64,000 nt of DNA from Lysinibacillus antri (GCF_003977595.1 NZ_RYYR01000008.1:1-64000); one strand, 5' to 3'; shown: positions 9,635-18,872, counted from the stretch's first letter. Translations and numbers: made by a program. Notes: generated by a model not told the origin, from the letters alone.

Positions 9635-9653
9635 AGAATGCAAACAGTGTCAA
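9625..9653 (-). promoter_or_regulatory. SigA promoter of the tandem small genes
   Basis: On the minus strand, TTGACA (9648-9653), a 17-nt spacer and TATATT (9625-9630). Confidence 0.75.
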
Positions 9654-9727
9654 TAAGTTTTCTAAAAATTTTTAAAAGTTAATGTAGGCTTTAAATGTTG
9701 GATGAACGCCGTTACTGCTACACATAT

Positions 9728-9752
9728 AAAAAACTCACGTAAATACGTGAGT
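9728..9752 (-). terminator. Terminator of the YqeY-type gene
   Basis: AACTCACGT / ACGTGAGTT stem with a 4-nt loop; TTTTTT follows on the minus strand. Confidence 0.85.
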
Positions 9753-9767
9753 TCCTAAAAGCACATC

Positions 9768-10196
9768 TTATGAAATTAAACTTTTAACCACTTTGGAAAT
9801 CGTCGCCCCATCTGCTTTTCCAGTTAATAATGGTTTTGCAATCTTCATTGCATCGCCCATGTTCATACCTGTTGCGACACCAGCTTCTGTTAACACCGCC
9901 ACAATTTCTTCTTCTGAAAGTTGTTTTGGTAAAAAGCCTTTTAATAGTGTTAGTTTTGCTTCTTCTTTTTCAATAAGATCTTCACGATTAGCTTGTTTTG
10001 CACCATCTAACGCTTGATTTGTTTGCTTAATTTCACGGTTTACAATAGCAATCTCTTCTTCTGTAGTTAGAACTGCACCTTTTTCTTTCTCTTCTTTATC
10101 TAACGCAGACTTTAATAAAGTTAGTACACCTTTTGATAATGCGTCCTTTTCTTTCATTGCCTTTTTTAATTGTTCAAATACTGTTTCTTTTAACAT
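9768..10196 (-). CDS. yqeY: GatB/YqeY domain protein
   Basis: 142 residues after choosing the ATG at 10196, which has GGAGAG 8 nt upstream. The family resembles the tail of GatB, the tRNA amidotransferase subunit. Typical segments are LKSALDKEEKEKG, a long charged helix, and FLPKQLSEEEI followed by GDAMKIAKPLLTGKADGATI. Such stand-alone proteins are thought to bind tRNA or assist charging, but the role is not settled. Monocistronic with its own terminator. The family is firm, the function only loosely known. Confidence 0.88.
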   Translation of the reverse strand: MLKETVFEQLKKAMKEKDALSKGVLTLLKSALDKEEKEKGAVLTTEEEIAIVNREIKQTNQALDGAKQANREDLIEKEEAKLTLLKGFLPKQLSEEEIVAVLTEAGVATGMNMGDAMKIAKPLLTGKADGATISKVVKSLIS

Positions 10197-10402
10197 TCGA
10201 ATCTCTCCATTCCTTACTTCCATAAGTAAAAATATACATGGAAATCGCTATGAATTCCAATTGTAGCTTTATAATCTTCCATATTCTTATCCTTTAATTT
10301 AATGAAGTTTTCACTTATTAACGTTTATACTTTTTAAAAACGTTTTCACGCTCTAAATTTTCTTCAATTTCTATACACAAACAATTATCTGAAAATTGTA
10401 AG

Positions 10403-10430
10403 TTGAATTAATTTTCATAACTTATATAAT
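10403..10430 (+). promoter_or_regulatory. SigA-type promoter of the PfoR-like gene
   Basis: TTGAAT (10403-10408), 16-nt spacer, TATAAT (10425-10430). It lies about 50 bases before the start codon. Confidence 0.6.
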
Positions 10431-10479
10431 AATCTTACATTCGACATCGAGATTTACAACAAGAGAGGATTTGAGTTAC

Positions 10480-11508
10480 ATGAAAGATTTTTTTAATAAA
10501 TTATTAACTGGGATGAGTTTAGGGATTGTTGTTTGTTTAATTCCAAATGCTCTCGTAGGTGAAATATTAAAGCTTTTCATTCCTTATGCTCCATTTTTAG
10601 AAACTGTTCTAAACGCGTCTGTAATTGTGATGAGCTTACTACCAGTCGTTATTGGGGTTATGGCAGGAATTCAATTTAAATTATCACCCATTCAAACTTG
10701 TTCTGTTGGACTAGCTGCATTTATTGGATCTGGTGTAACAAATATTATGGAAGACGGTACTTTAACAATCGCGGGCATTGGCACTGTCATTAATATCGCC
10801 TTTACAACAGCATTGGCAGTATTATTTGTACAATTTTTAGGAGCGAAATTGAAAGATTGGACACTGTTAGTCATGCCAGCATTAACAATTTTCATTCCTG
10901 GATTAATTGGTCTAGCAGTATTGCCTTATGTAAAAAATGGTTCTTTATTCATCGGTGAAGTAATTATGTATTTAACGGATTTACAACCTGTTATTATGGG
11001 TGCTTTAATTGCTATGATATTTTCTGTATTAATTATTTCTCCGATTTCAACAATTGGCGTGGCAACGGTAATTATGCTTTCTGGAATCGGAGCAGGTGCA
11101 GCGAATTTAGGAGTTTGTGCTTCAGGTGTTGGCATGTGCATCGCAAGTTACCGTGCAAATAATTTTGGTACTGCCCTTGCACACATTGCTTCAGCAAAAA
11201 TTCAAATGCGAAATTTCTTTATGAAACCAAAAATTGCCCTACCCATGATTATTACAGCAGGTATTTTAGGTGCTCTTGCCGGTTTATTTGAAATCGTCGG
11301 CACACCATATAGTGCTGGTTTTGGCCTTGCGGGATTTGTAGGTCCATTGAAGTTTTTAAATTTAGCTGGCTGGGACGTGGCTAACATCGTACTTTCAACC
11401 ACTTTATTTATTGCCTTACCGTTTTTACTAAATACAATGCTTTTAAAACTATTCGAAACAAAGTTACATTGGATTAGTTCCGATGATTATAAAGTAAATT
11501 ACGAGTGA
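10480..11508 (+). CDS. PfoR-like membrane protein (PTS EIIC-type fold)
   Basis: About 342 residues with roughly nine hydrophobic helices rich in Gly/Ala/Ile. The sequence fits the PTS_EIIC_2 family that includes Clostridium perfringens PfoR, named as a toxin regulator. Glycine-rich loops such as SGIGAGAANLGVC and FGLAGFVGPL are seen. No phosphorylatable IIB/IIA module is fused or adjacent, so ordinary PTS sugar uptake cannot be assumed. ATG 10480 is preferred over TTG 10471, which is too close to the AGAGG at 10464-10468. It may transport an unknown small molecule. Confidence 0.8.
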   Translation: MKDFFNKLLTGMSLGIVVCLIPNALVGEILKLFIPYAPFLETVLNASVIVMSLLPVVIGVMAGIQFKLSPIQTCSVGLAAFIGSGVTNIMEDGTLTIAGIGTVINIAFTTALAVLFVQFLGAKLKDWTLLVMPALTIFIPGLIGLAVLPYVKNGSLFIGEVIMYLTDLQPVIMGALIAMIFSVLIISPISTIGVATVIMLSGIGAGAANLGVCASGVGMCIASYRANNFGTALAHIASAKIQMRNFFMKPKIALPMIITAGILGALAGLFEIVGTPYSAGFGLAGFVGPLKFLNLAGWDVANIVLSTTLFIALPFLLNTMLLKLFETKLHWISSDDYKVNYE

Positions 11509-11528
11509 TGTCGTTTTGCTAGTCAAAG

Positions 11529-11570
11529 AAAAATAACCATTCTGCGGATTTTTGCAGAATGGTTATTTTT
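11529..11570. terminator. Bidirectional terminator
   Basis: AAAAATAACCATTCTGC pairs with GCAGAATGGTTATTTTT (17 bp) around an 8-nt loop, shared by converging genes. Confidence 0.9.
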
Positions 11571-12423
11571 ATAGAAAGGATTTCAATTGCTGCAACCCAT
11601 CATTCCCAAGTTTATAGCCCATTTGATACCCTTTTTTCATGTTTACAAGATTCTTTTCCATACTATTTAACGCAAATTCTGGGCGGAAAATAATTGCATT
11701 TCCCTGCTTTTCAAGTTTTTCGCACAGTTCAATGGTTTCATTGTACTTATCCACTCGTGCTTCCATCTGTTCTACTAGCTTCGGATATTTTTTTCGCAAA
11801 AGACGGATGACCCATTTACTTTGGCGATCCATTTCTTTTCTATATCCTTTTGGTCGCGTCAAAATAATGACATGCTTATCATAGCCGTCTTCTAATGCTT
11901 TTCGAATTGGGATTGGATCGGCCAAGCCACCATCAAAATAGGGTGTGTCGTTAATTTTGATTTCGGGAAACAGTAACGGAATGGCACAGGTTGCGCGGAG
12001 CATCGTACATTGACGATCCATCTCGAGTGCATTCATATACTCAATTTCCCCTGTGATTGCATTGGTTACCCCAAACAATACCGTCCCATCATGTTGTTGA
12101 TATGTATCCCAGTCAAATAAATCTAATTGATTAGGAACGACATCGTAGGCAAAATTTAAACCAAATAAACTTTTTTCTTTTATAAAATTGCGAAATCCCA
12201 TATAGCGTTTATCATGGCGATAATCCGCTAATACGCGAAATGTACGTTCCTTCTGTCTAGATACGTAAGAACAGGCATTAATCGCTCCAGCAGAAATTCC
12301 AATAATATAAGGCATCATCAGTTTATGATCTAAAAAGGAATCTAATATGCCCGCTGTATAAATTGTACGAAACGTGCCACCTTCTAAAATTAAGCTACAA
12401 TCTTTTGGTTTTATTATGTCCAT
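11569..12423 (-). CDS. Patatin-like phospholipase
   Basis: About 284 residues. The oxyanion loop LILEGGTFRTIYTAG, the nucleophile elbow GISAGA (Ser) and the second catalytic motif YFDGGLADPIP (Asp) are all present, so the Ser-Asp dyad is intact. Close to the YjjU/RssA-like cytoplasmic patatins that hydrolyse lipid acyl esters; the substrate is unknown. The ATG at 12423 has AGAGGGG just upstream and leaves 10 bases to the previous gene; the frame could begin at 12468 but would overlap that gene. Probably co-transcribed with the decayed recombinase upstream. Confidence 0.88.
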   Translation of the reverse strand: MDIIKPKDCSLILEGGTFRTIYTAGILDSFLDHKLMMPYIIGISAGAINACSYVSRQKERTFRVLADYRHDKRYMGFRNFIKEKSLFGLNFAYDVVPNQLDLFDWDTYQQHDGTVLFGVTNAITGEIEYMNALEMDRQCTMLRATCAIPLLFPEIKINDTPYFDGGLADPIPIRKALEDGYDKHVIILTRPKGYRKEMDRQSKWVIRLLRKKYPKLVEQMEARVDKYNETIELCEKLEKQGNAIIFRPEFALNSMEKNLVNMKKGYQMGYKLGNDGLQQLKSFL

Positions 12424-12433
12424 TTTTCCCCTC

Positions 12434-13330
12434 TTACTCCAATAGTTTATCAACATCAATTTTCTCATTATTTGTAAATCGTTTCAACCGATCCTTCAAA
12501 ACACTTTTTCTCGCATAGCCAAATTGCTTATAAATTTCTAACTGCTGATCCGCCTGCTGAACCACTTCTTTATTAATGGTTGCATAGCGAATATCGGTAG
12601 CAGTTACTTTCAAGCCTAATTGTTTTGAAATGGATTGAAAGATTCTTTCGATTGTTTTAACGGTTATAGGACTGTATTTTTTATTTCCGACCCCTAACCA
12701 AATTGCATCCACCTGATTACTCAGTGGGAACATTTGAACCGTCTCATTTCGATAAATGTTAAACCACTCCATCATCGACGAAGAGATTTCTAATTTTCTT
12801 ATTTTTTTACGAGACCTGATCGTTATAATATTGTCTTTCACATGCGTCCATTTCAACATAACAAGTTCAGAAGGTTTTAAACTCAATTCAGCAATTAATC
12901 GGACAATACAAAAATTCCGTAGCGCAATCCAACGAAACTCTGGGTCTTCACTTGTTTCATAAATAGACAGCCAGAAGCGAATGATTCGTTTTAGTTGATG
13001 CTCTTTTAATGTTTTGATTTTCGTTTCATTATTTTTTAATGGTTGAACATCTTCTACAGGTAATTCTTGAATCAGCCCTCGTGAATGTATATAAGAAAGG
13101 AAACTTTTTAAAGAAGATAATTTACGATTAATTGTTGTATGTGTAGTATAACTCGCTTTTAAATGATTTACGTAATCCTTGACCAAAGTTCGAATATTCG
13201 AATGAAGATCTTTGTTTTGTTCCTGGACGAAAATTAAAAATTGTTCCCCATCAATACAATACTGTTTGATTGTATGTGGTGACTTATTTAAGGATTCTAA
13301 AAATGTTCTGTAATACAATACTAATTCCAT
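12434..13330 (-). CDS. Tyrosine recombinase-like protein with lost catalytic residues
   Basis: 298 residues with the XerC/D-like two-domain plan: an N-terminal core-binding domain (about 1-100, SPHTIKQYCIDGEQFL, NRKLSSLKSFLSYIHSRG) and a C-terminal catalytic fold. The active-site set appears broken. The first Arg is Lys (LSLKPSEL), the HxxR box reads TATDIRYAT with no His, and the final box FGYARKSVLKDRLKRF has neither the usual His nor a clear Tyr. Length and frame are intact and GGAG precedes the ATG, so it looks maintained rather than a pseudogene. It may still bind DNA. Confidence 0.75.
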   Translation of the reverse strand: MELVLYYRTFLESLNKSPHTIKQYCIDGEQFLIFVQEQNKDLHSNIRTLVKDYVNHLKASYTTHTTINRKLSSLKSFLSYIHSRGLIQELPVEDVQPLKNNETKIKTLKEHQLKRIIRFWLSIYETSEDPEFRWIALRNFCIVRLIAELSLKPSELVMLKWTHVKDNIITIRSRKKIRKLEISSSMMEWFNIYRNETVQMFPLSNQVDAIWLGVGNKKYSPITVKTIERIFQSISKQLGLKVTATDIRYATINKEVVQQADQQLEIYKQFGYARKSVLKDRLKRFTNNEKIDVDKLLE

Positions 13331-13414
13331 ATCTCCACTCCTTTATTTGCTTGTGCGTTAGTTTATTTAATTATTTGTAATTTCTGGTGCGTGTATTATT
13401 TATATTATATATAA

Positions 13415-13431
13415 AAGTGTCGGATAATATG
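13415..13431. repeat. 17-bp exact repeat, copy 1
   Basis: AAGTGTCGGATAATATG occurs here and again at 52651-52667, in unrelated intergenic regions. It may be a solitary insertion-element end or a regulator site. Confidence 0.5.
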
Positions 13432-13560
13432 CATATAATAGCAAACATATTTGGGAAAATTATCTACGTCGTGTCTCGATTATGTTGAATATTCAAATAA
13501 TAGTAGGAGTAAAAGTTATCGTAGTATATAATGTTGGGAAAAACATAAGGGGTGTGTTTC

Positions 13561-14352
13561 ATGCAAGTTCGTACGACTAGATTAGAAGAAGAGGATGCAA
13601 AAATTATTTATCAAGAAACTGCAGGGTTAGCGATTATTACAATTCACCGTCCCCAATTGAAAAATGCATTAACTGCAAATATGTGGGATCAATTAGCTAA
13701 AATTGCTTTACAAACATTAGATAATCCAAAAAATAAAGTTTTATTACTACGAGGATCCGGCGAAAATTTCACGGCGGGTTCAGATATTAAAGAATTTAAT
13801 TCCGTTTCATTAGAAGAAGCAGAACAAGCATTCGTTCATATGGAAAAAACCATTTCAACTATTGAAAATCTTCCTATTCCTGTTATAGGTGTCATTAACG
13901 GTCCGGCAATGGGGGCAGGTCTTGAATTAGCGTTAGCATGCGATATTCGAATTGGCTCAGAAAAAGCACGTATGGGGATTCCGGTTGGAAAGCTTGGAAT
14001 CACACTTAATAATAAATTTGCGAAGCGTCTTGTCGATTTAGTTGGCCCTTCTGCAACAAAGGACTTTGTTTTTACAGGTCGATTATACAAAGCAGAAGAA
14101 GCCTTTAAAGCCGGCATGCTCAATTACTTAGTGGCCGAAAAAGACTTAACGAAATTTTCTATTCGTATGGGAAAACTAGTAGCCGGAATGTCTCCTGCCT
14201 CTTTACTTGCGGTGAAGCGCTCTGTTAAGGAATGTTTAGATTCGGCACCAGTGTTATGGAATTCTTCTTCACCTTTTGTTGATCAACAAGACTTCCCAGA
14301 AGGTGTCCGCGCATTTGTTGAAAAACGCCAACCACAATTTAATCGGAAATAA
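13561..14352 (+). CDS. Enoyl-CoA hydratase/isomerase family protein
   Basis: About 263 residues, crotonase fold. The CoA/oxyanion-hole segments GSDIKEF (after ENFTAG) and GPAMGAGLELALACDIRI are intact. The usual second catalytic Glu region reads MGIPVGKLGITLNN, so the acid normally following PE.KLG is not obvious and the exact reaction is uncertain. The ATG at 13561 has AAGGGG 8 nt upstream. It is monocistronic, without neighbouring beta-oxidation genes. Confidence 0.85.
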   Translation: MQVRTTRLEEEDAKIIYQETAGLAIITIHRPQLKNALTANMWDQLAKIALQTLDNPKNKVLLLRGSGENFTAGSDIKEFNSVSLEEAEQAFVHMEKTISTIENLPIPVIGVINGPAMGAGLELALACDIRIGSEKARMGIPVGKLGITLNNKFAKRLVDLVGPSATKDFVFTGRLYKAEEAFKAGMLNYLVAEKDLTKFSIRMGKLVAGMSPASLLAVKRSVKECLDSAPVLWNSSSPFVDQQDFPEGVRAFVEKRQPQFNRK

Positions 14353-14360
14353 ACATACTT

Positions 14361-14397
14361 AAGGGGGATTCTCAACAAAATGAGATCCCCCTCTTTT
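14361..14397. terminator. Bidirectional terminator
   Basis: AAGGGGGAT.CTCA pairs with TGAG.ATCCCCCT; TTTT follows on the plus strand and TT on the minus. It lies between converging genes. Confidence 0.82.
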
Positions 14398-15199
14398 AAT
14401 GTACACCTTTAATGGAAATGTTGATCGTTGCAGGCTCAAACTCAAAATGCTGTAAAAATTGCGTACAGATTTCCGCTTGTAAGCCGCGCATCTTTTCAAT
14501 TACGTCATAGTGAACTGGCCCTTTAATAAAGATGGTTAGTTCGACTACCGTATTCATCTGTTTTAATGCAAAGTGAACCGAATCCACTTTTGCAATAAAT
14601 TCCGTTTGTTTTAAAATATACTGTAATAATTGCGTATACACATTTTTAGAAATCGTAATCACTTGCTGATGAAAATCAGGTTGCACAATGGTTGTCTCCC
14701 CTAATTTCACACGGTTTTTCGAAAAAATCTCAAATCCTCGTTGAATAAACCGCTTAAAAAAGTTTTGTTCTACTTGTTTATACGGAATTGGCATCACATG
14801 TTTCCCTTGTGTTAACCGAACAAATTGAGCCATTTGAATTTCTTTTGATGAACGAATTTCTTCTATGTAATGAAAATGGTCAATCGGAGCAAGTTGAAGA
14901 CGATTGGCTATAGTTTTTGTCATTTTATCTGAAGTTCCAATTATTAAGAGCGATTCTATTCCGCTTTTTTCAATTGCTTCCATAACATCATTTCTATGTT
15001 GTTCATCTTGAAAAATCGCTCTACGGACAGCCGTTATCGTATTTTTTTCAAACTTTGCAGACGTCCCTGCTTTTTTCTGCCCGTTAACAATTAATAGACC
15101 ATCATCAATAATCGCCTCTATATGATGTTCATGAGCAAATTGAAGGGCACTTGTACTTTTCCCCGTTCCACTCGGTCCACTTAATGAATATACAATCAT
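14396..15199 (-). CDS. P-loop NTPase fused to an Asp23/Gls24-like domain
   Basis: 267 residues. A Walker A motif GPSGTGKS (residues 8-15) opens a small NTPase domain (about 1-165). The C-terminal ~100 residues (QQVITISKNVYTQLLQYIL, then VDSVHFALKQMNTVVELTI and ATINISIKGVH) resemble the Asp23/Gls24/YloU family, usually a small envelope-stress protein. I read this as a fusion, with moderate confidence in the second domain. ATP or GTP hydrolysis is plausible; role unknown. It is monocistronic and converges with the crotonase gene. Confidence 0.75.
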   Translation of the reverse strand: MIVYSLSGPSGTGKSTSALQFAHEHHIEAIIDDGLLIVNGQKKAGTSAKFEKNTITAVRRAIFQDEQHRNDVMEAIEKSGIESLLIIGTSDKMTKTIANRLQLAPIDHFHYIEEIRSSKEIQMAQFVRLTQGKHVMPIPYKQVEQNFFKRFIQRGFEIFSKNRVKLGETTIVQPDFHQQVITISKNVYTQLLQYILKQTEFIAKVDSVHFALKQMNTVVELTIFIKGPVHYDVIEKMRGLQAEICTQFLQHFEFEPATINISIKGVH

Positions 15200-15408
15200 C
15201 TATTCCACTCCAGCTTGTTTTCTTTAAGTGTAATAGATTCGATTCACTTTTTCTATATTTGTAAAATATTTCTCGAGGTTTGCTCTTTTATATTCATATC
15301 TACTATATTTCGAATCTTTTTACTTATTTCGAATATTATAAAGAATTTCTAATCGTCTGTATGTTAAAATGTGAGGTAGATTTGTAGCCAAATAAGGAGT
15401 GTCACACC

Positions 15409-16572
15409 TTGAAGATTGAAGCATCAAAAAAAATGTCATTATTTGAACCATCTGTATTTACAAGTTTAAAAGTGTTTGCAAAAGAACAACAAGCAAAAGG
15501 GATGGAGTTAATCGATCTAAGCCTCGGTAGTCCAGATTTACCTCCCCATGAAATGCTTCGTAACCATATGTCTGAATTAAGTAAACAAGCTACTTCCTAT
15601 GGATATACATTAACAGGTTCTAAAGAATTTAAAGAAGCTGTTGCACGCTATTATCAACGCTGTAATCAAGTAGAGTTAAATCCAGAAACAGAAGTCGTTT
15701 TAACAATTGGCTCTCAAGAAGGACTTGTCCACTTACCTTTAGCCTTTTGTGATCCTGGAGACATTGTCTTAACAACGAACCCTGGTTATATTGCCTACGC
15801 TGCTGGGATCAACGTAGCAGGTGCACAAAGCTATTTCATTCCATTGGATACGGAAAATGGATACTTACCTAATTTACAAGCGATCCCTGAAGAAATAGCA
15901 AAGAAAGCGAAATTACTTATTTTAAACATGCCAGGTAACCCTGTACCAATGTCTCCATCCATTGAGTACTTCACAGAGGTTGTAGCATTTGCGAAAAAAT
16001 ATAACATTTTAGTCGTGCATGATGCGGCATATTCGGAGTTCTATTTCACAGGAGACGGTCCAATAAGCTTCTTAGCAACACCAGGAGCAAAAGAAGTTGG
16101 GATTGAAGTCAATTCATTATCAAAAAGCTTTAGCTTAGCCGGTGCGCGCGTTGCCTATATGGTTGGAAATCAAGAAGCGATTACGATTATTGATCAATTA
16201 AAGTCTAATTTAGATTTCGGCATTTTTGCACCGATACAAGCTACTGCAGCTCTTGCATTAGACCACGCAGAAGAAATTACAGCTTCGTTACGTACAACTT
16301 TCGCAGAGCGTCATAAAGTGTTAATGAAAGGCTTAATCGAATTAGGCTGGGAAGTGGCCCCATCGAACGGTGGAATGTTTGTCTGGGCAAAATACCCTTC
16401 TGAGTTAGATAGCGTATCCTTTGCTTATAAAGCTATTGAAGAAACGGGTGTAGTCATGGTGCCAGGTACGACTTTCGGTAGCGAAGGTGAAGGCTATGTA
16501 CGTTTAGCACTTGTTCAATCGGTGGAGTTATTAGAAGAGGCTGTTGAGCGGTTGAAAACGTTAGCTCTATAA
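15409..16572 (+). CDS. Class I/II PLP aminotransferase
   Basis: 387 residues. Fold type I signatures: the PLP Lys239 in NSLSKSFSLAGARVAYM, Asp205 in VVHDAAYSE, the NPG-type loop NMPGNPVP (173-180) and the late Arg in GEGYVRLAL. The resemblance is to bacillar PatA/YugH-type enzymes and to LL-diaminopimelate aminotransferases, but the amino donor cannot be assigned from sequence alone. The start is TTG with AAGGAG 10 nt upstream. It is monocistronic with a terminator. No amino-acid biosynthesis operon flanks it. Confidence 0.88.
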   Translation: MKIEASKKMSLFEPSVFTSLKVFAKEQQAKGMELIDLSLGSPDLPPHEMLRNHMSELSKQATSYGYTLTGSKEFKEAVARYYQRCNQVELNPETEVVLTIGSQEGLVHLPLAFCDPGDIVLTTNPGYIAYAAGINVAGAQSYFIPLDTENGYLPNLQAIPEEIAKKAKLLILNMPGNPVPMSPSIEYFTEVVAFAKKYNILVVHDAAYSEFYFTGDGPISFLATPGAKEVGIEVNSLSKSFSLAGARVAYMVGNQEAITIIDQLKSNLDFGIFAPIQATAALALDHAEEITASLRTTFAERHKVLMKGLIELGWEVAPSNGGMFVWAKYPSELDSVSFAYKAIEETGVVMVPGTTFGSEGEGYVRLALVQSVELLEEAVERLKTLAL

Positions 16573-16577
16573 AATGG

Positions 16578-16619
16578 AGAAAGGTTGTTCCTCTTAATTG
16601 ATGGACAACCTTTCTTTCT
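16578..16619 (+). terminator. Terminator of the aminotransferase gene
   Basis: AGAAAGGTTGT / ACAACCTTTCT stem followed by TTCT, six bases after the stop. Confidence 0.78.
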
Positions 16620-16801
16620 AGGCTTTTCACTCTTATTAATATTAAAATTCCTAAAAAAATATTATGAAACACAATTTCTTAATAATCACCCGATGCATTT
16701 AGTTAGGCATTAAGAACTGTAAATTTATCTACATTTTTAACTATACAAGAAATAATTTCTGTACACAGTAAGAAATACCTAAAACATTTATAGGAGGAAC
16801 A

Positions 16802-17584
16802 ATGATGAAGTACTATGTAGTAGATGCCTTTGCAGAAAAAGTGTTTGAAGGAAATCCTGCTGGGGTTTGTGTAATGAATGAATGGCTTTCTGATGACATC
16901 ATGCAAAAGATTGCCATCGAAAATAACCTATCTGAAACAGCATTTGCAGTAAAAGAGGCGGAAAATTATAAGCTAAGATGGTTTACACCTGGAGGAGAAA
17001 TCAATCTTTGTGGTCACGCAACGTTAGCAACTGCTTTTGTTATTATGAACTATGTTGAAACGCAACTAACAACTATTCAATTCAACACAATGAGCGGGAT
17101 GCTTACTGTAAATAAAAAAGAGGATTTGTATGAACTTGATTTCCCATCTGCCCTTTCAAAAGAGATTGCTCTTACTGAACAAATGATTGATGCTTTGGGT
17201 GCCACGCCAACTGAAGCCTATCTAAATAGAGATTTGTTACTTGTATTCGAATCACAAGAAGCCGTGAAAAATCTAAGTCCGGACTTTGCAAAACTAGAAC
17301 AGTTACCAGAGGGGCTTGGTGTAATTGTTACGGCAAAAGGAGAGACTTTTGACTTTGTTTCAAGAGCATTTTTCCCAAAGTTAAAGATAAATGAGGATCC
17401 AGTATGTGGTTCTGCTCACTGTGGGTTAGTGCCATTTTGGGCAGAGAAACTAAAGAAACAGGAACTCGTAGCAAGGCAGTTATCCAATAGAGGCGGCACA
17501 CTTTATTGCAAGCACGAGGATACACGGGTAAAGATGGCCGGAAAAGCCGCGCTCTACTTAATAGGCGATATAAATATCGGGTAA
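16802..17584 (+). CDS. PhzF-family isomerase
   Basis: 260 residues. Both halves of the PhzF/DapF-like fold are visible: FEGNPAGVCV, the conserved NNLSETAF (acidic catalytic residue), FTPGGEINLCGHATLA and DPVCGSAHC. The family includes PhzF and many isomerases of unknown substrate. No phenazine genes are nearby, so a phenazine role is not supported. AGGAGG lies 7 nt before the first of two tandem ATGs. Monocistronic. Confidence 0.9.
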   Translation: MMKYYVVDAFAEKVFEGNPAGVCVMNEWLSDDIMQKIAIENNLSETAFAVKEAENYKLRWFTPGGEINLCGHATLATAFVIMNYVETQLTTIQFNTMSGMLTVNKKEDLYELDFPSALSKEIALTEQMIDALGATPTEAYLNRDLLLVFESQEAVKNLSPDFAKLEQLPEGLGVIVTAKGETFDFVSRAFFPKLKINEDPVCGSAHCGLVPFWAEKLKKQELVARQLSNRGGTLYCKHEDTRVKMAGKAALYLIGDINIG

Positions 17585-17632
17585 TAACTATAGAAATATA
17601 AAATAGAGTCAAATTAACATTCTAATCAAAAA

Positions 17633-17670
17633 CTAATAGCTTGGCGTTTGTTCCCAAGCTATTAGTTCAA
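17633..17670. terminator. Bidirectional terminator
   Basis: CTAATAGCTTGG pairs perfectly with CCAAGCTATTAG (12 bp). TTTTT follows on the minus strand. It serves PhzF and spo0M. Confidence 0.8.
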
Positions 17671-17752
17671 ATAAAAATATACATCGTAGAAGATCATTCA
17701 TTCTCTTAGTATAAAAATAATCCAAAACTATTACATAAGTAAGCCTATGCCA

Positions 17753-18745
17753 TTACCAATCCCCATCTCCACCATCAAAGAAATCGTCAAAATCTTCTTC
17801 CTCTTCAAATGAATCGTCTTCAAACCCAAGTGCTTCTTCTACGTCTTCGAAAATTTCTTCGTCTATTCCAAATGCTTCTGCTACCTCTTCAATTACATCA
17901 TCTATGCCATCTAACATCTCACTTAGAAGCATACCACCAAGCAGCCCCATCGCTAGTCCTCCAATCATACCACCCGTCCCATGACTATGATGAGGTTGGT
18001 AAGACTTATACGAGAATGCTTGTGTATACGCATGAGGATTTTCAACAGCTTCTGTAATGTACTGCTTTAACAAGTTTGTTACTTGCGATTCATGTTGTAA
18101 CAGGGATTGTTCAATAAAGAATTCGCGTTTCGCTTCGATTTCTTTAAATCCATTTCGGCAATCTACTTCCAGCCATACACGCACACCAGAAGGTTCACAA
18201 GCAAAACGTAGCTCCACTTCATTCACTTGCCCTGTAAAAAGCTGTGTTGGGAAAAAGGCAAATTCTTGACCATGGCGATCCACTTTCCCGGATGAAGGTT
18301 TCTCTTTAAACCCTAAGTTACCGAGCGATTCGAATAAAATTTGTACAGGCTGTGGTACATCAATAAGTAGACGATCCACATCGGTACGATCGACACCGCC
18401 GTCAATGTCTAGCTCCGTATCAAAATAATACGAAATCGACCCTCTAGAAACTGGTAAACTTTCAGGAATTTGATATGTAAAAGGAATGACTTTTTGTTCT
18501 TTTGGTAGGATTACGTGTGCACCACTTAATGGAATATTCGCTACTTGTCGTGTTTCGATTCCTTGTTTTGTCCCGACACTAATCATTAGGCGAACGGCTA
18601 GGAAATTTACTTTTTGTTCGACTTCCCCACCTTCAATATAAACCTCACCATGAATTGTTTCCCCTGCAATATACGGGCGGTTTTCAAAACGCAAGTCTAC
18701 AGTCGCAGCCCCTTTACCAAAGCGCGCTAAAATTTTTTTGAACAT
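17753..18745 (-). CDS. spo0M: Sporulation-control protein Spo0M
   Basis: About 330 residues. The arrestin-like Spo0M domain (from VDLRFENRPYIAGETIHGEV) occupies the first ~250 residues. A short Gly/Met hydrophobic stretch (GGMIGGLAMGLLGGMLL) and a strongly acidic tail follow. In Bacillus subtilis Spo0M modulates entry into sporulation and septum events. The ATG at 18745 has GGAGAG upstream; a TTG at 18751 is the alternative. It supports a spore-forming host. Confidence 0.88.
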   Translation of the reverse strand: MFKKILARFGKGAATVDLRFENRPYIAGETIHGEVYIEGGEVEQKVNFLAVRLMISVGTKQGIETRQVANIPLSGAHVILPKEQKVIPFTYQIPESLPVSRGSISYYFDTELDIDGGVDRTDVDRLLIDVPQPVQILFESLGNLGFKEKPSSGKVDRHGQEFAFFPTQLFTGQVNEVELRFACEPSGVRVWLEVDCRNGFKEIEAKREFFIEQSLLQHESQVTNLLKQYITEAVENPHAYTQAFSYKSYQPHHSHGTGGMIGGLAMGLLGGMLLSEMLDGIDDVIEEVAEAFGIDEEIFEDVEEALGFEDDSFEEEEDFDDFFDGGDGDW

Positions 18746-18872
18746 GCTCAACTCTCCTTTAGATCTTTCTTACTACTAATCCCATCTCGTTAAAATATTA
18801 TTATAAATTGAAAAATATACCTTATCAATATTACTTTTCGATATCCGTTTTTATTTATAGTGAAAACTATTT

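Noticed and set aside
16802-17584. Phenazine biosynthesis
   Set aside because: PhzF homologues are widespread without phenazine genes and none of those genes is nearby.
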